From the NCBI RefSeq assembly GCF_010509075.1, contig NZ_CP048433.1:1240001-1304000 (forward strand): a stretch of DNA of 64,000 nucleotides, read 5' to 3'. This stretch comes from Collinsella aerofaciens ATCC 25986 (GTDB taxonomy: Bacteria; Actinomycetota; Coriobacteriia; Coriobacteriales; Coriobacteriaceae). The position numbers and the translations under genes are program-made. A model generated the notes under the pieces. It did not search any database, was not told the origin of the DNA, and was given only the letters and a program-made list of their open reading frames with translations. This document shows positions 1 through 7,651 of this stretch, piece by piece (position 1 is the stretch's first letter; the number at the start of each line of letters is the position of its first letter).

Positions 1-1547
1 GGGTCGGTGAGGGTTCTCGCCACACCCAGGCCAACGGGCAGAAATGCCACGATGAGCACTGCACGCACAAACCAGCCGAGCATATTGACCGTGTCGAAGG
101 TGCACATGTAATACATCGAGCGATACAGGTACAAGCCCGGCACCATAATGACAATCGATGGCACCGTGAGGGCGATGCGCGGGTAGGTGAGCTTGATTTC
201 TGCCAGGCTTGCCAGCAGGCCCGATACGAGCGCCCCGATAAATGCAGCCGCCTCGGGAGGCATGCCTACGCTCAGGCCCAGGAAGGGTAGCATCGTCGGC
301 GCATCGACGAGCGTAAGGCGCAAGGTATTGGACACGGCGCCGATGAGCCCTGCCGCCGCGGCCATCTTTACCGGGCTGTTGAACATAACCGAAAAGCCAA
401 ATACACCGACAAAGCTCATCAGTATGCGCAAGAGCGTAAGAGCCAACGGTGAGAGGCCGAGCGGGGCGAAGTCATCCGGCGCCAGGCCGACACACTCGGC
501 AACCATCCAACCTACGAGGGTCGCCATCACAATAATTGACACAGCATACGAAAGACGCTCGATGCCGCTTCGCATATCGAGCTTTGCGATGTCGAGGCCT
601 GCCGTAATGAGGGGAAAGCCGGGAATCACAAAGAGCATGGCGCCGATATAGCCTTCTTGGTGCGACATTGCCCCCGGAATGACCTGGCCAAGGCCGAGCA
701 ACGCCAGCAAATACGAGATGCAGGCCAGCGCGACGCCAAACGTCAACGCGCTAAACTGGCCGAGGCCCTGCTTGAGGATATGAGAGCGGGCAAAGTTTCC
801 GACGCCCGCGCCCGCGAACGCACATGCCATCTCAATGGGACCGCCACCAAGTAAAAAGACAAAGGCGCCACAGGCGCAGGCCGCCGCAAGGCCCTGTTGC
901 CAAGGCGCGTAATCAGGTTTTGAACTCTCAACGGTCTTGAGCATCTCGTGATACTCATGCACCGTAAAACGGCGGCCATATGTCTCGATTTCCTTTAGGA
1001 AGCTCTCCATCATCCAAATGCGATGGGTATTGACGCCCGTTGTGGGCAGGCTGACAACCTCGTTAAAGCAGTGGCCGCCTTCGATGCAGGTGCACTCAAA
1101 CGACAGGAGACTTAAGTCAACGTGGACGGTGACACCAAGTACGGCGGCGACGCGGTTCATGGTATCGCGTACACGCCAGGCACCCGTTCCGCTCGCGAGC
1201 ATAAGCATACCGGTGCGGCAGATGATGGATGATTTGTCGGTAAGCGGTGCATCGACGGCAAGCTCATCACCCGCGGTCACGATCTGTCGCCAGTCAGTTT
1301 TCATATGGAGCGCGCCGGCACGGACACCGTGGTGCATGGGGGCTCTCGAAAGCAGCGAGTCAAGGCGCGAAGGCTGTGGGGGCTCCACTGATTCACCCTC
1401 AACCTCATCAGCCTCTTCATCGACTAGATCAAAGGAATCAAGCGGCGCTGGCTCGCGACGGTCAATCAGCTCCTCGTCCTCATCATCAAAGTAATTGAAC
1501 TGATCGAGCATGTCCTCTTCAATCGCGCGCTCGCTCGCATCGTCCAT
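1..1547 (-). CDS. ThrE-type threonine/serine exporter, C-terminus cut by window edge
   Basis: The frame opens at an ATG ending at 1547 behind AGGGAG and stays open to the window start. About 70 acidic residues (rich in E and D) come first, then the hydrophilic ThrE domain (around residues 85-215), then about nine visible hydrophobic segments. ThrE/YjjP-YjjB proteins export threonine and serine across the membrane by proton antiport; that role is known for the family and not tested here. The gene lies downstream of lysS in the same direction, but 390 bp of hairpin-rich DNA separates them, so it probably has its own promoter. The family call rests on overall sequence pattern and the soluble-plus-membrane arrangement. 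Confidence 0.75.
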   Translation of the reverse strand, partial: MDDASERAIEEDMLDQFNYFDDEDEELIDRREPAPLDSFDLVDEEADEVEGESVEPPQPSRLDSLLSRAPMHHGVRAGALHMKTDWRQIVTAGDELAVDAPLTDKSSIICRTGMLMLASGTGAWRVRDTMNRVAAVLGVTVHVDLSLLSFECTCIEGGHCFNEVVSLPTTGVNTHRIWMMESFLKEIETYGRRFTVHEYHEMLKTVESSKPDYAPWQQGLAAACACGAFVFLLGGGPIEMACAFAGAGVGNFARSHILKQGLGQFSALTFGVALACISYLLALLGLGQVIPGAMSHQEGYIGAMLFVIPGFPLITAGLDIAKLDMRSGIERLSYAVSIIVMATLVGWMVAECVGLAPDDFAPLGLSPLALTLLRILMSFVGVFGFSVMFNSPVKMAAAAGLIGAVSNTLRLTLVDAPTMLPFLGLSVGMPPEAAAFIGALVSGLLASLAEIKLTYPRIALTVPSIVIMVPGLYLYRSMYYMCTFDTVNMLGWFVRAVLIVAFLPVGLGVARTLTD

Positions 1548-1653
1548 CCCGGTGCTCCCTTCCTGTCGACTAACCCCCATCCTAGACAGCGACGGCTAAA
1601 GGAAACATAAAAGAGACGGCTGTCGTGCGAGCCATGCGCGCAATAGCCGTTGA

Positions 1654-1684
1654 GTAGTCGTTTAAGAACGTCCCCAATGACTAC
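1654..1684 (-). repeat. GTAGTC-type GGGAC hairpin repeat, copy 1
   Basis: GTAGTC and GACTAC ends flank a core that reads GTAGTCATTGGGGACG on the minus strand. Similar strings occur at 6381-6417 and 43819-43841. It fits a dispersed short palindromic repeat rather than a gene-specific site. Confidence 0.55.
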
Positions 1685-1746
1685 ATCGATGTTCTAAGTA
1701 TCAATCAAGTCAACGCCGCAGGTAGAGGACGGACAGTGAGCGACGT

Positions 1747-1906
1747 CCAGCTTGACGGCCAAGGCAACGCCGATGTTTTGGCAACGACAGCGAAAGCCCG
1801 CCAGAGCGAGCAAGGTGCCTTGAAACAAGGCGGCATTGACCTTCTGGTCATGCCGCCGAAGTTGAAAGGCAGATTGCCGCTCTGGCGGGCTTGCAGCGTC
1901 AACTGG
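1747..1906. repeat. Long imperfect palindrome, possibly a structured RNA or MITE
   Basis: The arms nest. CCAGCTTGACG (1747-1757) is near-complementary to CGTCAACTGG (1897-1906). A perfect stem of AAGCCCGCCAGAGCG (1794-1808) pairs with 1878-1892. An inner stem of GGCGGCATTGACC pairs with GGTCATGCCGCC across a 4-nt loop. On the minus strand it lies between lysS and the ThrE-type gene, so it could be a transcript leader, a processing hairpin or a non-autonomous mobile repeat. The sequence does not decide between these. Confidence 0.6.
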
Positions 1907-1934
1907 TTACGCGGGTTGGTAAACCCGCGTAACC
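1905..1934 (-). terminator. Hairpin abutting the lysS stop codon
   Basis: A perfect 13-bp stem (GGTTACGCGGGTT with its complement) encloses a 4-nt loop and ends 2 bp from the lysS stop at 1937. No U-run follows on the minus strand, so it may be a 3'-end-stabilising or Rho-assisted structure rather than a classical intrinsic terminator. Confidence 0.6.
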
Positions 1935-1936
1935 CC

Positions 1937-3901
1937 CTAGTACATCTTTGCGCCGGCGGGGATGGAGGCGTCGAGCTGGATCAGGTTGAGGCGCTCCTCG
2001 CCCTCCTCCTCGTGGATGGCACTGATGAGCATGCCGCAGCTGGGGATGCCCATCATCTTGCGCGGAGGCAGATTGGTGATGGCGAGCAGGGTCTTGCCGA
2101 CCAGGTCCTCGGGCTCATAGTATTCATGGATGCCGGAGAGGATGGTGCGGTCGGTACCGGTGCCGTCGTCGAGCGTAAAGTTCAGCAGCTTCTTGGACTT
2201 CTTGACGGCCTCGCATGCCTTGACCTTCACAGCGCGGAAATCGCTCTTGGAGAAGGTATCGAAGTCGACGAACTCCTCGAACAGCGGCTCAACGGCGATC
2301 TTGGAGTAATCGAGCGTGGGCTTAAGCGACTTGACGAACGGGCTCGCGGCGTTGCCGGCCTCTGCAGCCTTGGCGGCAGCGGCACCGGACTGGAAACCCT
2401 TCTCGGGCTTCATGTGCGGGAACAGCAGGACGTCGCGGATAGAAGCCTGGTTGGTAAGTAGCATGACCACGCGGTCGATACCAATGCCAATGCCGCCCGC
2501 GGGAGGCATACCGTACTCGAGAGCGCGCACGTAGTCCTCGTCATACTCCATGGCCTCATCGTCGCCGCCGGCCTTCTCGGCCATCTGGGCAGCAAAGCGC
2601 TCAGCCTGGTCGACCGGGTCGTTGAGCTCGGAGAATGCGTTGGCGTACTCGTGGCCGGCGATGACCAGCTCAAAGCGGTGGGTCAGACGCGGGTCGTCCT
2701 CAAAACGCTTGGCGAGCGGGCTGACCTCGATGGGGTAATCGCACACGAAGGTCGGGTTGACGATGGTGTCCTCGCCCAGCTCATCGTAAATCTCGGCGAT
2801 GATCTTGCCAGCAGTCCACTCGGGCTTGATCTCCAGGCCCTTCTCGCGCGCGGCGGCGGCAAGCTCCTCGGCGGGCGTGTCGATGGTAACCTTCTTGCCG
2901 AGCACGTCAGAGACAATATCAGTCATGGGGCGGCTTGCCCACTCACCGGACAGGTCGATGGTCTGGCCCTGATACTCGATGACCTCGGGGTTGCCGATGG
3001 CCTTGTTGGCAGCCTTGATGACACCCTGGGCGAGCGCCTTCATGCCCTCGAGATCGGAGAAGGCACGGTAGGCCTCCATCGTGGTGAACTCGGGGTTGTG
3101 GGTGAGATCCATGCCCTCGTTACGGAAGATACGACCGATCTCGAAGACGCGCTCAAAACCGCCGACGATGCAGCGCTTGAGGTGCAGCTCGGTAGCAATG
3201 CGCAGGTAGCATTCCTGATCGAGAGCGTTGAAGTGCGTGATGAACGGCTTAGCCGTAGCGCCACCCTGAATGGTCTGCAGGATGGGGGTCTCGACCTCCA
3301 TGTAGCCGTCGGACTCCATAAAGCGACGGAAGGTGGAGAGGATCTGCGAGCGCTTGCGGAAGGTCTCGCGAACATCGTCGTTGGCAATGAGGTCGACGTA
3401 ACGCTGACGATAACGGGTCTCCTTGTCGGAGAGGCCGTGGAACTTCTCGGGCAGCGGGCGAACGGCCTTGGAGAGCAGGGTCGCGCTCTTGGGAGCGACG
3501 GAAAGCTGGCCGCGCTTGGTGCGCACGACCACGCCGGTCACGCCCAGGATATCGCCCAAGTCGAGGGCCTTGAGCGTGCTCCAGGCTGCCTCGTCCATGT
3601 CGTTAATACGGCAGAACAGTTGAACCTCGCCAGTCGCGTCGCGGATGACGATGAACATAATCTTGCCCTGACCGCGCTTGGCAACCACGCGGCCGCCGAT
3701 CTTTACGACGTCTTCGGTGTCTTCGCCATCGGCAAGCTCGGCATACTTAGCCTCGATGTCGGCAACGTAGTCCTCGATCTCGGAGTGCTCGGGGTACGGA
3801 TTCTGGCCCGCCTCGAACAGGGAGGCGCGCTTGGCCAGGCGGGTGGCGCGCTCGTCGTTGAGCGTCGATGCCTGATCGGCGGCGTTCTGGTTCTCTGCCA
3901 T
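1937..3901 (-). CDS. lysS: Lysyl-tRNA synthetase, class II, with C-terminal tRNA-binding domain
   Basis: The 654-residue product charges tRNA-Lys in the cytoplasm. It has an anticodon-binding OB fold at about residues 60-170. The class II catalytic core follows, with motif 2 FRNEGMDLTHNPEFT near residue 267 and motif 3 GIGIGIDR near 473. Unlike ordinary bacterial LysRS (about 500 residues), it continues after an Ala-rich linker into a domain of about 110 residues (545-654) resembling the MetRS C-terminal/EMAPII/Trbp111 tRNA-binding fold (SDFRAVKVKACE, PPRKMMGIPSCGM). That domain probably adds general tRNA affinity. The ATG at 3901 lies 79 bp from greA, with a terminator-like hairpin between, so expression may be partly independent of greA. 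Confidence 0.95.
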   Translation of the reverse strand: MAENQNAADQASTLNDERATRLAKRASLFEAGQNPYPEHSEIEDYVADIEAKYAELADGEDTEDVVKIGGRVVAKRGQGKIMFIVIRDATGEVQLFCRINDMDEAAWSTLKALDLGDILGVTGVVVRTKRGQLSVAPKSATLLSKAVRPLPEKFHGLSDKETRYRQRYVDLIANDDVRETFRKRSQILSTFRRFMESDGYMEVETPILQTIQGGATAKPFITHFNALDQECYLRIATELHLKRCIVGGFERVFEIGRIFRNEGMDLTHNPEFTTMEAYRAFSDLEGMKALAQGVIKAANKAIGNPEVIEYQGQTIDLSGEWASRPMTDIVSDVLGKKVTIDTPAEELAAAAREKGLEIKPEWTAGKIIAEIYDELGEDTIVNPTFVCDYPIEVSPLAKRFEDDPRLTHRFELVIAGHEYANAFSELNDPVDQAERFAAQMAEKAGGDDEAMEYDEDYVRALEYGMPPAGGIGIGIDRVVMLLTNQASIRDVLLFPHMKPEKGFQSGAAAAKAAEAGNAASPFVKSLKPTLDYSKIAVEPLFEEFVDFDTFSKSDFRAVKVKACEAVKKSKKLLNFTLDDGTGTDRTILSGIHEYYEPEDLVGKTLLAITNLPPRKMMGIPSCGMLISAIHEEEGEERLNLIQLDASIPAGAKMY

Positions 3902-3923
3902 AAGTTAGCTCCTCAAACTAAAA

Positions 3924-3952
3924 CGCTCCCCAGGATTCGGTCCCAGGGAGCG
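3924..3952 (-). terminator. Terminator-like hairpin between greA and lysS
   Basis: On the minus strand CGCTCCCTGGGA pairs with TCCTGGGGAGCG, followed by TTTTAGTTT. It would partly separate greA from lysS transcription. Confidence 0.65.
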
Positions 3953-3980
3953 AAAACATACCTTTACGCGGGACCGTGGT

Positions 3981-4451
3981 CTAGCGTGCGATCTTGGCGA
4001 TGGTGTAGACGCGGGTCTTGCCAGAAGGCGTAACGACCTCAACGGAGTCGCCCTCGCCGTGACCGATGATGGCGTGGCCGACCGGAGACTCGTTGGAGAT
4101 CTTGTGCTCGAGCGAGTTGGTCTCGGTGGTACCGACGAGCGTGACCTCCATGACCTCACCGTTGGGATCAATCAACGAAACGGTGGAACCGATGGAGACG
4201 GTCAGATCACCCGTGGTGGCAGCAACCTGGGCGTTGGCGAGGATGGCCTGGATCTCGGCGATACGAGCGGCGTTCTGGGCCTGCTTGTCCTTGGCGGCAT
4301 CGTACTCGGAGTTCTCCGAAAGGTCGCCGAACGCGCGGGCTTCCTTGATGTCCTCGACGATCTCCTTGGCGTAATCGCCTTCACGCCAAGCGAGCTCCTC
4401 GACGAGCTTCTGGCGGCCCTCAGCGGTCAGTACGATCTGGCTTGCGTCCAT
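3981..4451 (-). CDS. greA: Transcription elongation factor GreA
   Basis: The protein has 156 residues, the normal GreA length. GreA binds RNA polymerase through the secondary channel and stimulates cleavage of backtracked RNA. The N-terminal half is the expected helical hairpin (EGRQKLVEELAW, then the acidic tip region FGDLSENSEYDAAKDKQ around residues 41-57). The C-terminal half is the FKBP-like domain ending in DSVEVVTPSGKTRVYTI. It lies between tatA and lysS on the same strand. The start at 4451 gives the conserved N-terminus; upstream sequence is not conserved. Confidence 0.96.
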   Translation of the reverse strand: MDASQIVLTAEGRQKLVEELAWREGDYAKEIVEDIKEARAFGDLSENSEYDAAKDKQAQNAARIAEIQAILANAQVAATTGDLTVSIGSTVSLIDPNGEVMEVTLVGTTETNSLEHKISNESPVGHAIIGHGEGDSVEVVTPSGKTRVYTIAKIAR

Positions 4452-4496
4452 ACGGATATCTCCCCAACTATGATGTAACGATCAACTGTCAACAAA

Positions 4497-4532
4497 ACGA
4501 AAAAGACCGGCTAGCCTGCGGGCAAGCCGGTC
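4497..4532 (-). terminator. Intrinsic terminator after tatA
   Basis: On the minus strand GACCGGCT pairs with AGCCGGTC across a 12-nt loop, followed by TTTTTCGTTTT. It lies 25 bp past the tatA stop. Confidence 0.8.
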
Positions 4533-4557
4533 AGGTGCTCACCCCAAAGGGATGGGA

Positions 4558-4827
4558 CTACTCTGCGTCCGCGTCGCCGTCCTCTGCCTTCTTTTTCTTG
4601 GCAGCAGCGAGCTTGGCCTCGAGGTCAGCGATCTCCTTGTCCTCCTCGGACTCCTCGACCACAACGTCCTCGGCCTGCTTGGACTCGCCCTTGTCGCCTT
4701 CCATGCCCTCACGGATGTTCTTGACGGTAGAGCCAAGCGACTTGCCGAGCTTCGGCAGGTTCTTAGGCCCAAAAATCAACAGGGCGACAATAAGGATAAC
4801 TACCCACTCAAAGCCTTTAGGGAACAT
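4558..4827 (-). CDS. tatA: Sec-independent translocase subunit, TatA/E family
   Basis: The 89-residue protein has one N-terminal membrane segment (WVVILIVALLIFGPKNLPKL), the conserved F-G-P hinge and an amphipathic helix, then a highly charged C-terminal tail. This is the TatA/TatE layout for the pore-forming unit of twin-arginine export. The ATG at 4827 was chosen because GGGAGGAAAG precedes it by a few bases; the frame is open further upstream but runs into the tRNA-Pro gene. No tatC is nearby. It ends in a clear terminator. Confidence 0.88.
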   Translation of the reverse strand: MFPKGFEWVVILIVALLIFGPKNLPKLGKSLGSTVKNIREGMEGDKGESKQAEDVVVEESEEDKEIADLEAKLAAAKKKKAEDGDADAE

Positions 4828-4924
4828 GTACTTTCCTCCCGGAATCAATGCAAACAAGCTCGATGGATTATACCGCAGCGGGCCTGCATGCAGCTTTGGA
4901 ATCACAACAAGAGCAACAATAGCT

Positions 4925-4952
4925 AAAAAAAGGGACCGCAAGAAGCGGTCCC
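4925..4952 (-). terminator. Terminator after tRNA-Pro
   Basis: On the minus strand GGGACCGC pairs with GCGGTCCC across a 5-nt loop, followed by seven T. It lies 11 bp past the tRNA 3' CCA. Confidence 0.88.
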
Positions 4953-4963
4953 TCCTCATGCTC

Positions 4964-5040
4964 TGGTCGGGTTGACTGGATTTGAACCAGCGACCCCTGC
5001 GTCCCGAACGCAGTGCTCTACCAAACTGAGCCACAACCCG
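4964..5040 (-). tRNA. tRNA-Pro, anticodon CGG
   Basis: It folds as a full cloverleaf with acceptor stem CGGGTTG/CAACCCG. The anticodon arm CTGCG-TTCGGGA-CGCAG gives anticodon CGG, and the T arm contains GGTTCAAATCC. The CCA end is encoded. It starts 49 bp after ispE and is followed by its own terminator. Confidence 0.95.
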
Positions 5041-5089
5041 TTAGCTCGACTATAGTAACAAAGATTTCCGCCATGTGCTAGAGAAATTT

Positions 5090-5986
5090 TTACTTCTTTG
5101 GCACTTCGATGCGAACCGTGTCGGAAATAAGCTCCGTTGCGCAAGCCCACCAGCCATTTTGCTGAGCGGATGCCGCGAGATTGGATGCCGTGGCAACGGT
5201 GTCGCAAATGGCAAACGAGCAAGCGCCCGACCCGCACACATCCACGGCAACCGTGCCGTCCTGCGCACGCAACCAGTCGAGAACCGATTGGATTTGAGGC
5301 TCCATTTGCGCAGAAATGACGCCCAAATTGTTCTGGATGAGCGCGTATGCCGTCTCGGCATCCCCAGCACGCAGGGCCGAAGCAATCGCGCCGGGCTTGT
5401 CTGCCGGCACCGGGTTCTCATCAAAACGTCGATAGGCTTCAATTGTTGAAACGCTCGCCTCGCGCGGCTTGACCAGCACAACGGGCGTTGCGGGCAGCGC
5501 GGGATACTCGGTTGCCAACACGTCTCCCCCACCCACATAGAATGCGGGGCTCGCGTGTAAGAAGAAGGGAACATCAGCACCAATGCCGCGCGCGATGTCA
5601 TCCAGCGCAGGATCGCCGCGATCGACACCCCAGAGCTCCGCTAAGGCGACAATGACTGCCGCGGCGTCCGTCGAGGGACCGCCCAGACCAGCACACAGCG
5701 GAATGTGCTTCTCGATCGTCACGCAAACGTTGGCCTCCCGACCATAACGCTCAGCCATAGCGAGCGCAGCACGATAAGCCGTATTCTTTTGCATGGGAAA
5801 GTCGGATGCCGGAATCGTCTGGACGCTCAGCTCCTGCGCCGGGGTGACCGTAACGGTATCGACAAGACCGACGGCTGCCATCAGGGAATCGACCTTATGG
5901 TAGCCGCGGTCGTCGCACTCGGTATGAACCCCCAGATAGAGGTTGATCTTTGCCGGCGCGGAAAGGGTCAGGGACCAATCGGTCAC
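5090..5986 (-). CDS. ispE: 4-diphosphocytidyl-2-C-methyl-D-erythritol kinase
   Basis: The 298-residue GHMP kinase phosphorylates CDP-methylerythritol in the non-mevalonate isoprenoid pathway. The N-terminal substrate motif APAKINLYLGV and the ATP-binding glycine loop CAGLGGPSTDAAA (around residues 95-107) are present; the usual GGGSSD reads GGPSTD here. The start is a GTG at 5986, two bases beyond the veg stop codon, with GAGGAG upstream inside veg. The veg-ispE pairing is the same as in Bacillus subtilis. The pair is probably translationally coupled, and tRNA-Pro follows. Confidence 0.93.
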   Translation of the reverse strand: MTDWSLTLSAPAKINLYLGVHTECDDRGYHKVDSLMAAVGLVDTVTVTPAQELSVQTIPASDFPMQKNTAYRAALAMAERYGREANVCVTIEKHIPLCAGLGGPSTDAAAVIVALAELWGVDRGDPALDDIARGIGADVPFFLHASPAFYVGGGDVLATEYPALPATPVVLVKPREASVSTIEAYRRFDENPVPADKPGAIASALRAGDAETAYALIQNNLGVISAQMEPQIQSVLDWLRAQDGTVAVDVCGSGACSFAICDTVATASNLAASAQQNGWWACATELISDTVRIEVPKK

Positions 5987-5988
5987 CG

Positions 5989-6285
5989 CTAGTGCTCCTC
6001 GAGCTGATTGCCGAGCGGGGTAAAGATGTGCTCGCCGCTCTCGGGGTCGAACAGCTCGACCTGGCCGGTAAGGACATCGATATACTGGTAGGACTGGCGC
6101 GACTTGCGGCCACGGCGCTCGTCAACCTCGACGATAAAGACGGCGGGGTGAACACTCTTGATGGTGCCCATGCGCTCGACGACGCGGGTGCGGCCCATGT
6201 TGGCCTTCACCTTGACGCGATCGCCCACCATATCGGTCAGCTTCTCGTGGATGTCGTCGACGTGATTGACTTCCATCTCTTCCAT
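5989..6285 (-). CDS. veg: Veg family protein
   Basis: The product is a small basic protein of 98 residues (DRVKVKANMGRTRVVERMG, then HPAVFIVEVDERRGRKSRQS). It matches the Veg/DUF1021 family, which in Bacillus subtilis stimulates biofilm matrix genes and lies directly upstream of ispE, as here. The start at 6285 was chosen for the GGAGG eight bases upstream; a longer reading adds eight residues without a ribosome site. No membrane segment or signal peptide is seen. Confidence 0.85.
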   Translation of the reverse strand: MEEMEVNHVDDIHEKLTDMVGDRVKVKANMGRTRVVERMGTIKSVHPAVFIVEVDERRGRKSRQSYQYIDVLTGQVELFDPESGEHIFTPLGNQLEEH

Positions 6286-6380
6286 GAACAGGGCCTCCAG
6301 AAGGTGCAATTCAAAAAGGGGATAATACCCCTAAGATAGACAAAACTCTAATACTATAGCACCCTGCTGCCGCCATACGC

Positions 6381-6417
6381 AAGTAGTTAAACAAGCCCGG
6401 TCCCAAATTGACTACTT
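6381..6417 (-). repeat. GTAGTC-type GGGAC hairpin repeat, copy 2
   Basis: AAGTAGT and ACTACTT arms flank a core reading GTAGTCAATTTGGGACCGGG on the minus strand. It lies immediately downstream of dtd and resembles copies at 1654 and 43819. Confidence 0.6.
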
Positions 6418-6862
6418 ACAGACTATCGGTATCCAAGACGATGGTGAATGGGCCGTCGTTGACGAGATCGACTTTCATATCGGCGCCAAAGATGCCGTGC
6501 GCCACGTGTTCGACATCTTGGCGAACGAGCGTCAGGAAGTACTCGTAGAGCTCGTTGGCGACATCGGGGGCGCCGGCATCCGTAAACGATGGGCGGCGGC
6601 CGTGACGGCAATCGGCAAACAGCGTGAACTGCGACACCACGAGCACCTCACCGTCGACATCGGCAAGTGCCAGATTGGTCTTGCCGTTCTCGTCCTCGTT
6701 AATGCGCAAGCCCCGGAGCTTGCCCCACAGCTTATCGGCCTCGGCGCGTGTATCGCCATGGCCCACGCCCAGCAGCACCAGGTAACCGCGGCCAATCTTT
6801 CCCACGCACTCGCCGTCGACCGTCACACCGGCATTGAGCACGCGCTGTACCACCGCACGCAC
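6416..6862 (-). CDS. dtd: D-aminoacyl-tRNA deacylase
   Basis: The 148-residue protein hydrolyses D-amino acids from mischarged tRNA. The family signatures are visible: MRAVVQRV at the N-terminus, [17 protein letters not shown] (around residues 77-93) carrying the SQF motif, and [10 protein letters not shown] near the C-terminus, the partner GP loop that normally reads NGPVT. The length is normal for DTD. It starts 3 bp after rdgB and is probably translated from the same message. Confidence 0.93.
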   Translation of the reverse strand: MRAVVQRVLNAGVTVDGECVGKIGRGYLVLLGVGHGDTRAEADKLWGKLRGLRINEDENGKTNLALADVDGEVLVVSQFTLFADCRHGRRPSFTDAGAPDVANELYEYFLTLVRQDVEHVAHGIFGADMKVDLVNDGPFTIVLDTDSL

Positions 6863-6865
6863 GGC

Positions 6866-7507
6866 CTACTCCTCGCCCGTCAGCTTGGCGGACAGGTGCT
6901 CAAGCGCGTGGAAGCGATGGCTGATGGCGTTCTTCTCGTCTGCCGTCAGCTCTGCCATAGTCTTGCCCGGCGTATCAACCGGCAGGAACAGAGGGTCGTA
7001 GCCAAAGCCGTGGTCGCCGCGACCCTCGTGCGCGATAACGCCCTCGCAGGCGCCCTCGCCATAGGTGACCAGGCCGTCCTGGTCGATGAGCGCGACGACA
7101 CTCATAAAGCGCGCGGTGCGGTCCTCGTCGGCCACGCCTTCCAAATTCATGAGGAGCTTGGCGTTGTTGGCGGCATCGTCACCGTGCACGCCCGCGTAGC
7201 GCGCGCTATACACACCCGGCTCGCCATCCAAGGCATCGACAACCAGGCCCGAATCGTCGGCGATGGCCATGAGCCCCGTCTCCTCTACCGCAGCCTGCGC
7301 CTTGATGATGGCGTTCTCCAAAAACGTCGTGCCGTTTTCCTCGGGGTCCTCAAAATCACCCAGCTGGCCGAGTGCCACAAAGCGCACCTCGGGCATGACC
7401 TTACCCAAAATGGCCTCGATCTCGGTGAGCTTATGGGCATTGCCCGTTGCCACGACGATGGTCGCTGCCGGGTCGAGGGTGTCGATATCGATCTTCTCAA
7501 GTGCCAT
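6866..7507 (-). CDS. rdgB: XTP/dITP diphosphatase (Ham1/RdgB family)
   Basis: The 213-residue enzyme cleaves non-canonical purine triphosphates (XTP, dITP) to monophosphates and so keeps them out of DNA. Family motifs are clear: VVATGNAHKLTEI near the N-terminus, ADDSGLVVDALDGEPGVYSARYAG, and GFGYDPLFLP. The ATG at 7507 follows GGAGG; an upstream in-frame ATG lacks one. It sits between rph and dtd, a common housekeeping grouping, but a hairpin repeat lies between it and rph. Confidence 0.94.
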   Translation of the reverse strand: MALEKIDIDTLDPAATIVVATGNAHKLTEIEAILGKVMPEVRFVALGQLGDFEDPEENGTTFLENAIIKAQAAVEETGLMAIADDSGLVVDALDGEPGVYSARYAGVHGDDAANNAKLLMNLEGVADEDRTARFMSVVALIDQDGLVTYGEGACEGVIAHEGRGDHGFGYDPLFLPVDTPGKTMAELTADEKNAISHRFHALEHLSAKLTGEE

Positions 7508-7600
7508 GACTGGCCTCCTTGTCTCTATAGCAATGTCGCCCAAGGGAAACCGGCCTCGAGCCCTCTCCCCTCCCTGGCGACAGAAACCTTATAGTTCAGC

Positions 7601-7651
7601 GTTTCCGCAGATAAAACCTGCCAAAATAAACCTGTCCCTTTTTGGCAGGTT
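7601..7651. repeat. GGGACAG hairpin repeat, copy A, at the rph stop codon
   Basis: The 12-bp arms AACCTGCCAAAA and TTTTGGCAGGTT enclose a loop containing GGGACAGG. On the minus strand the stem overlaps the rph TAA stop and is followed by TTTTAT, so it can act as a terminator. The same unit, flanking GATAAAACC included, recurs at 37511 and inverted at 42377. Confidence 0.8.

Larger units (their letters stand above)
1548..1936. other. Intergenic region between lysS and the ThrE-type gene
   Basis: No convincing gene is seen here. The stretch holds a 13-bp stem abutting the lysS stop codon (1905-1934), a long imperfect palindrome (1747-1906) and a short GTAGTC/GACTAC hairpin (1654-1684). These are listed separately. 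The ThrE-type gene promoter should lie in the 1548-1650 part, but I could not pick a clear -35/-10 pair. Confidence 0.6.
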
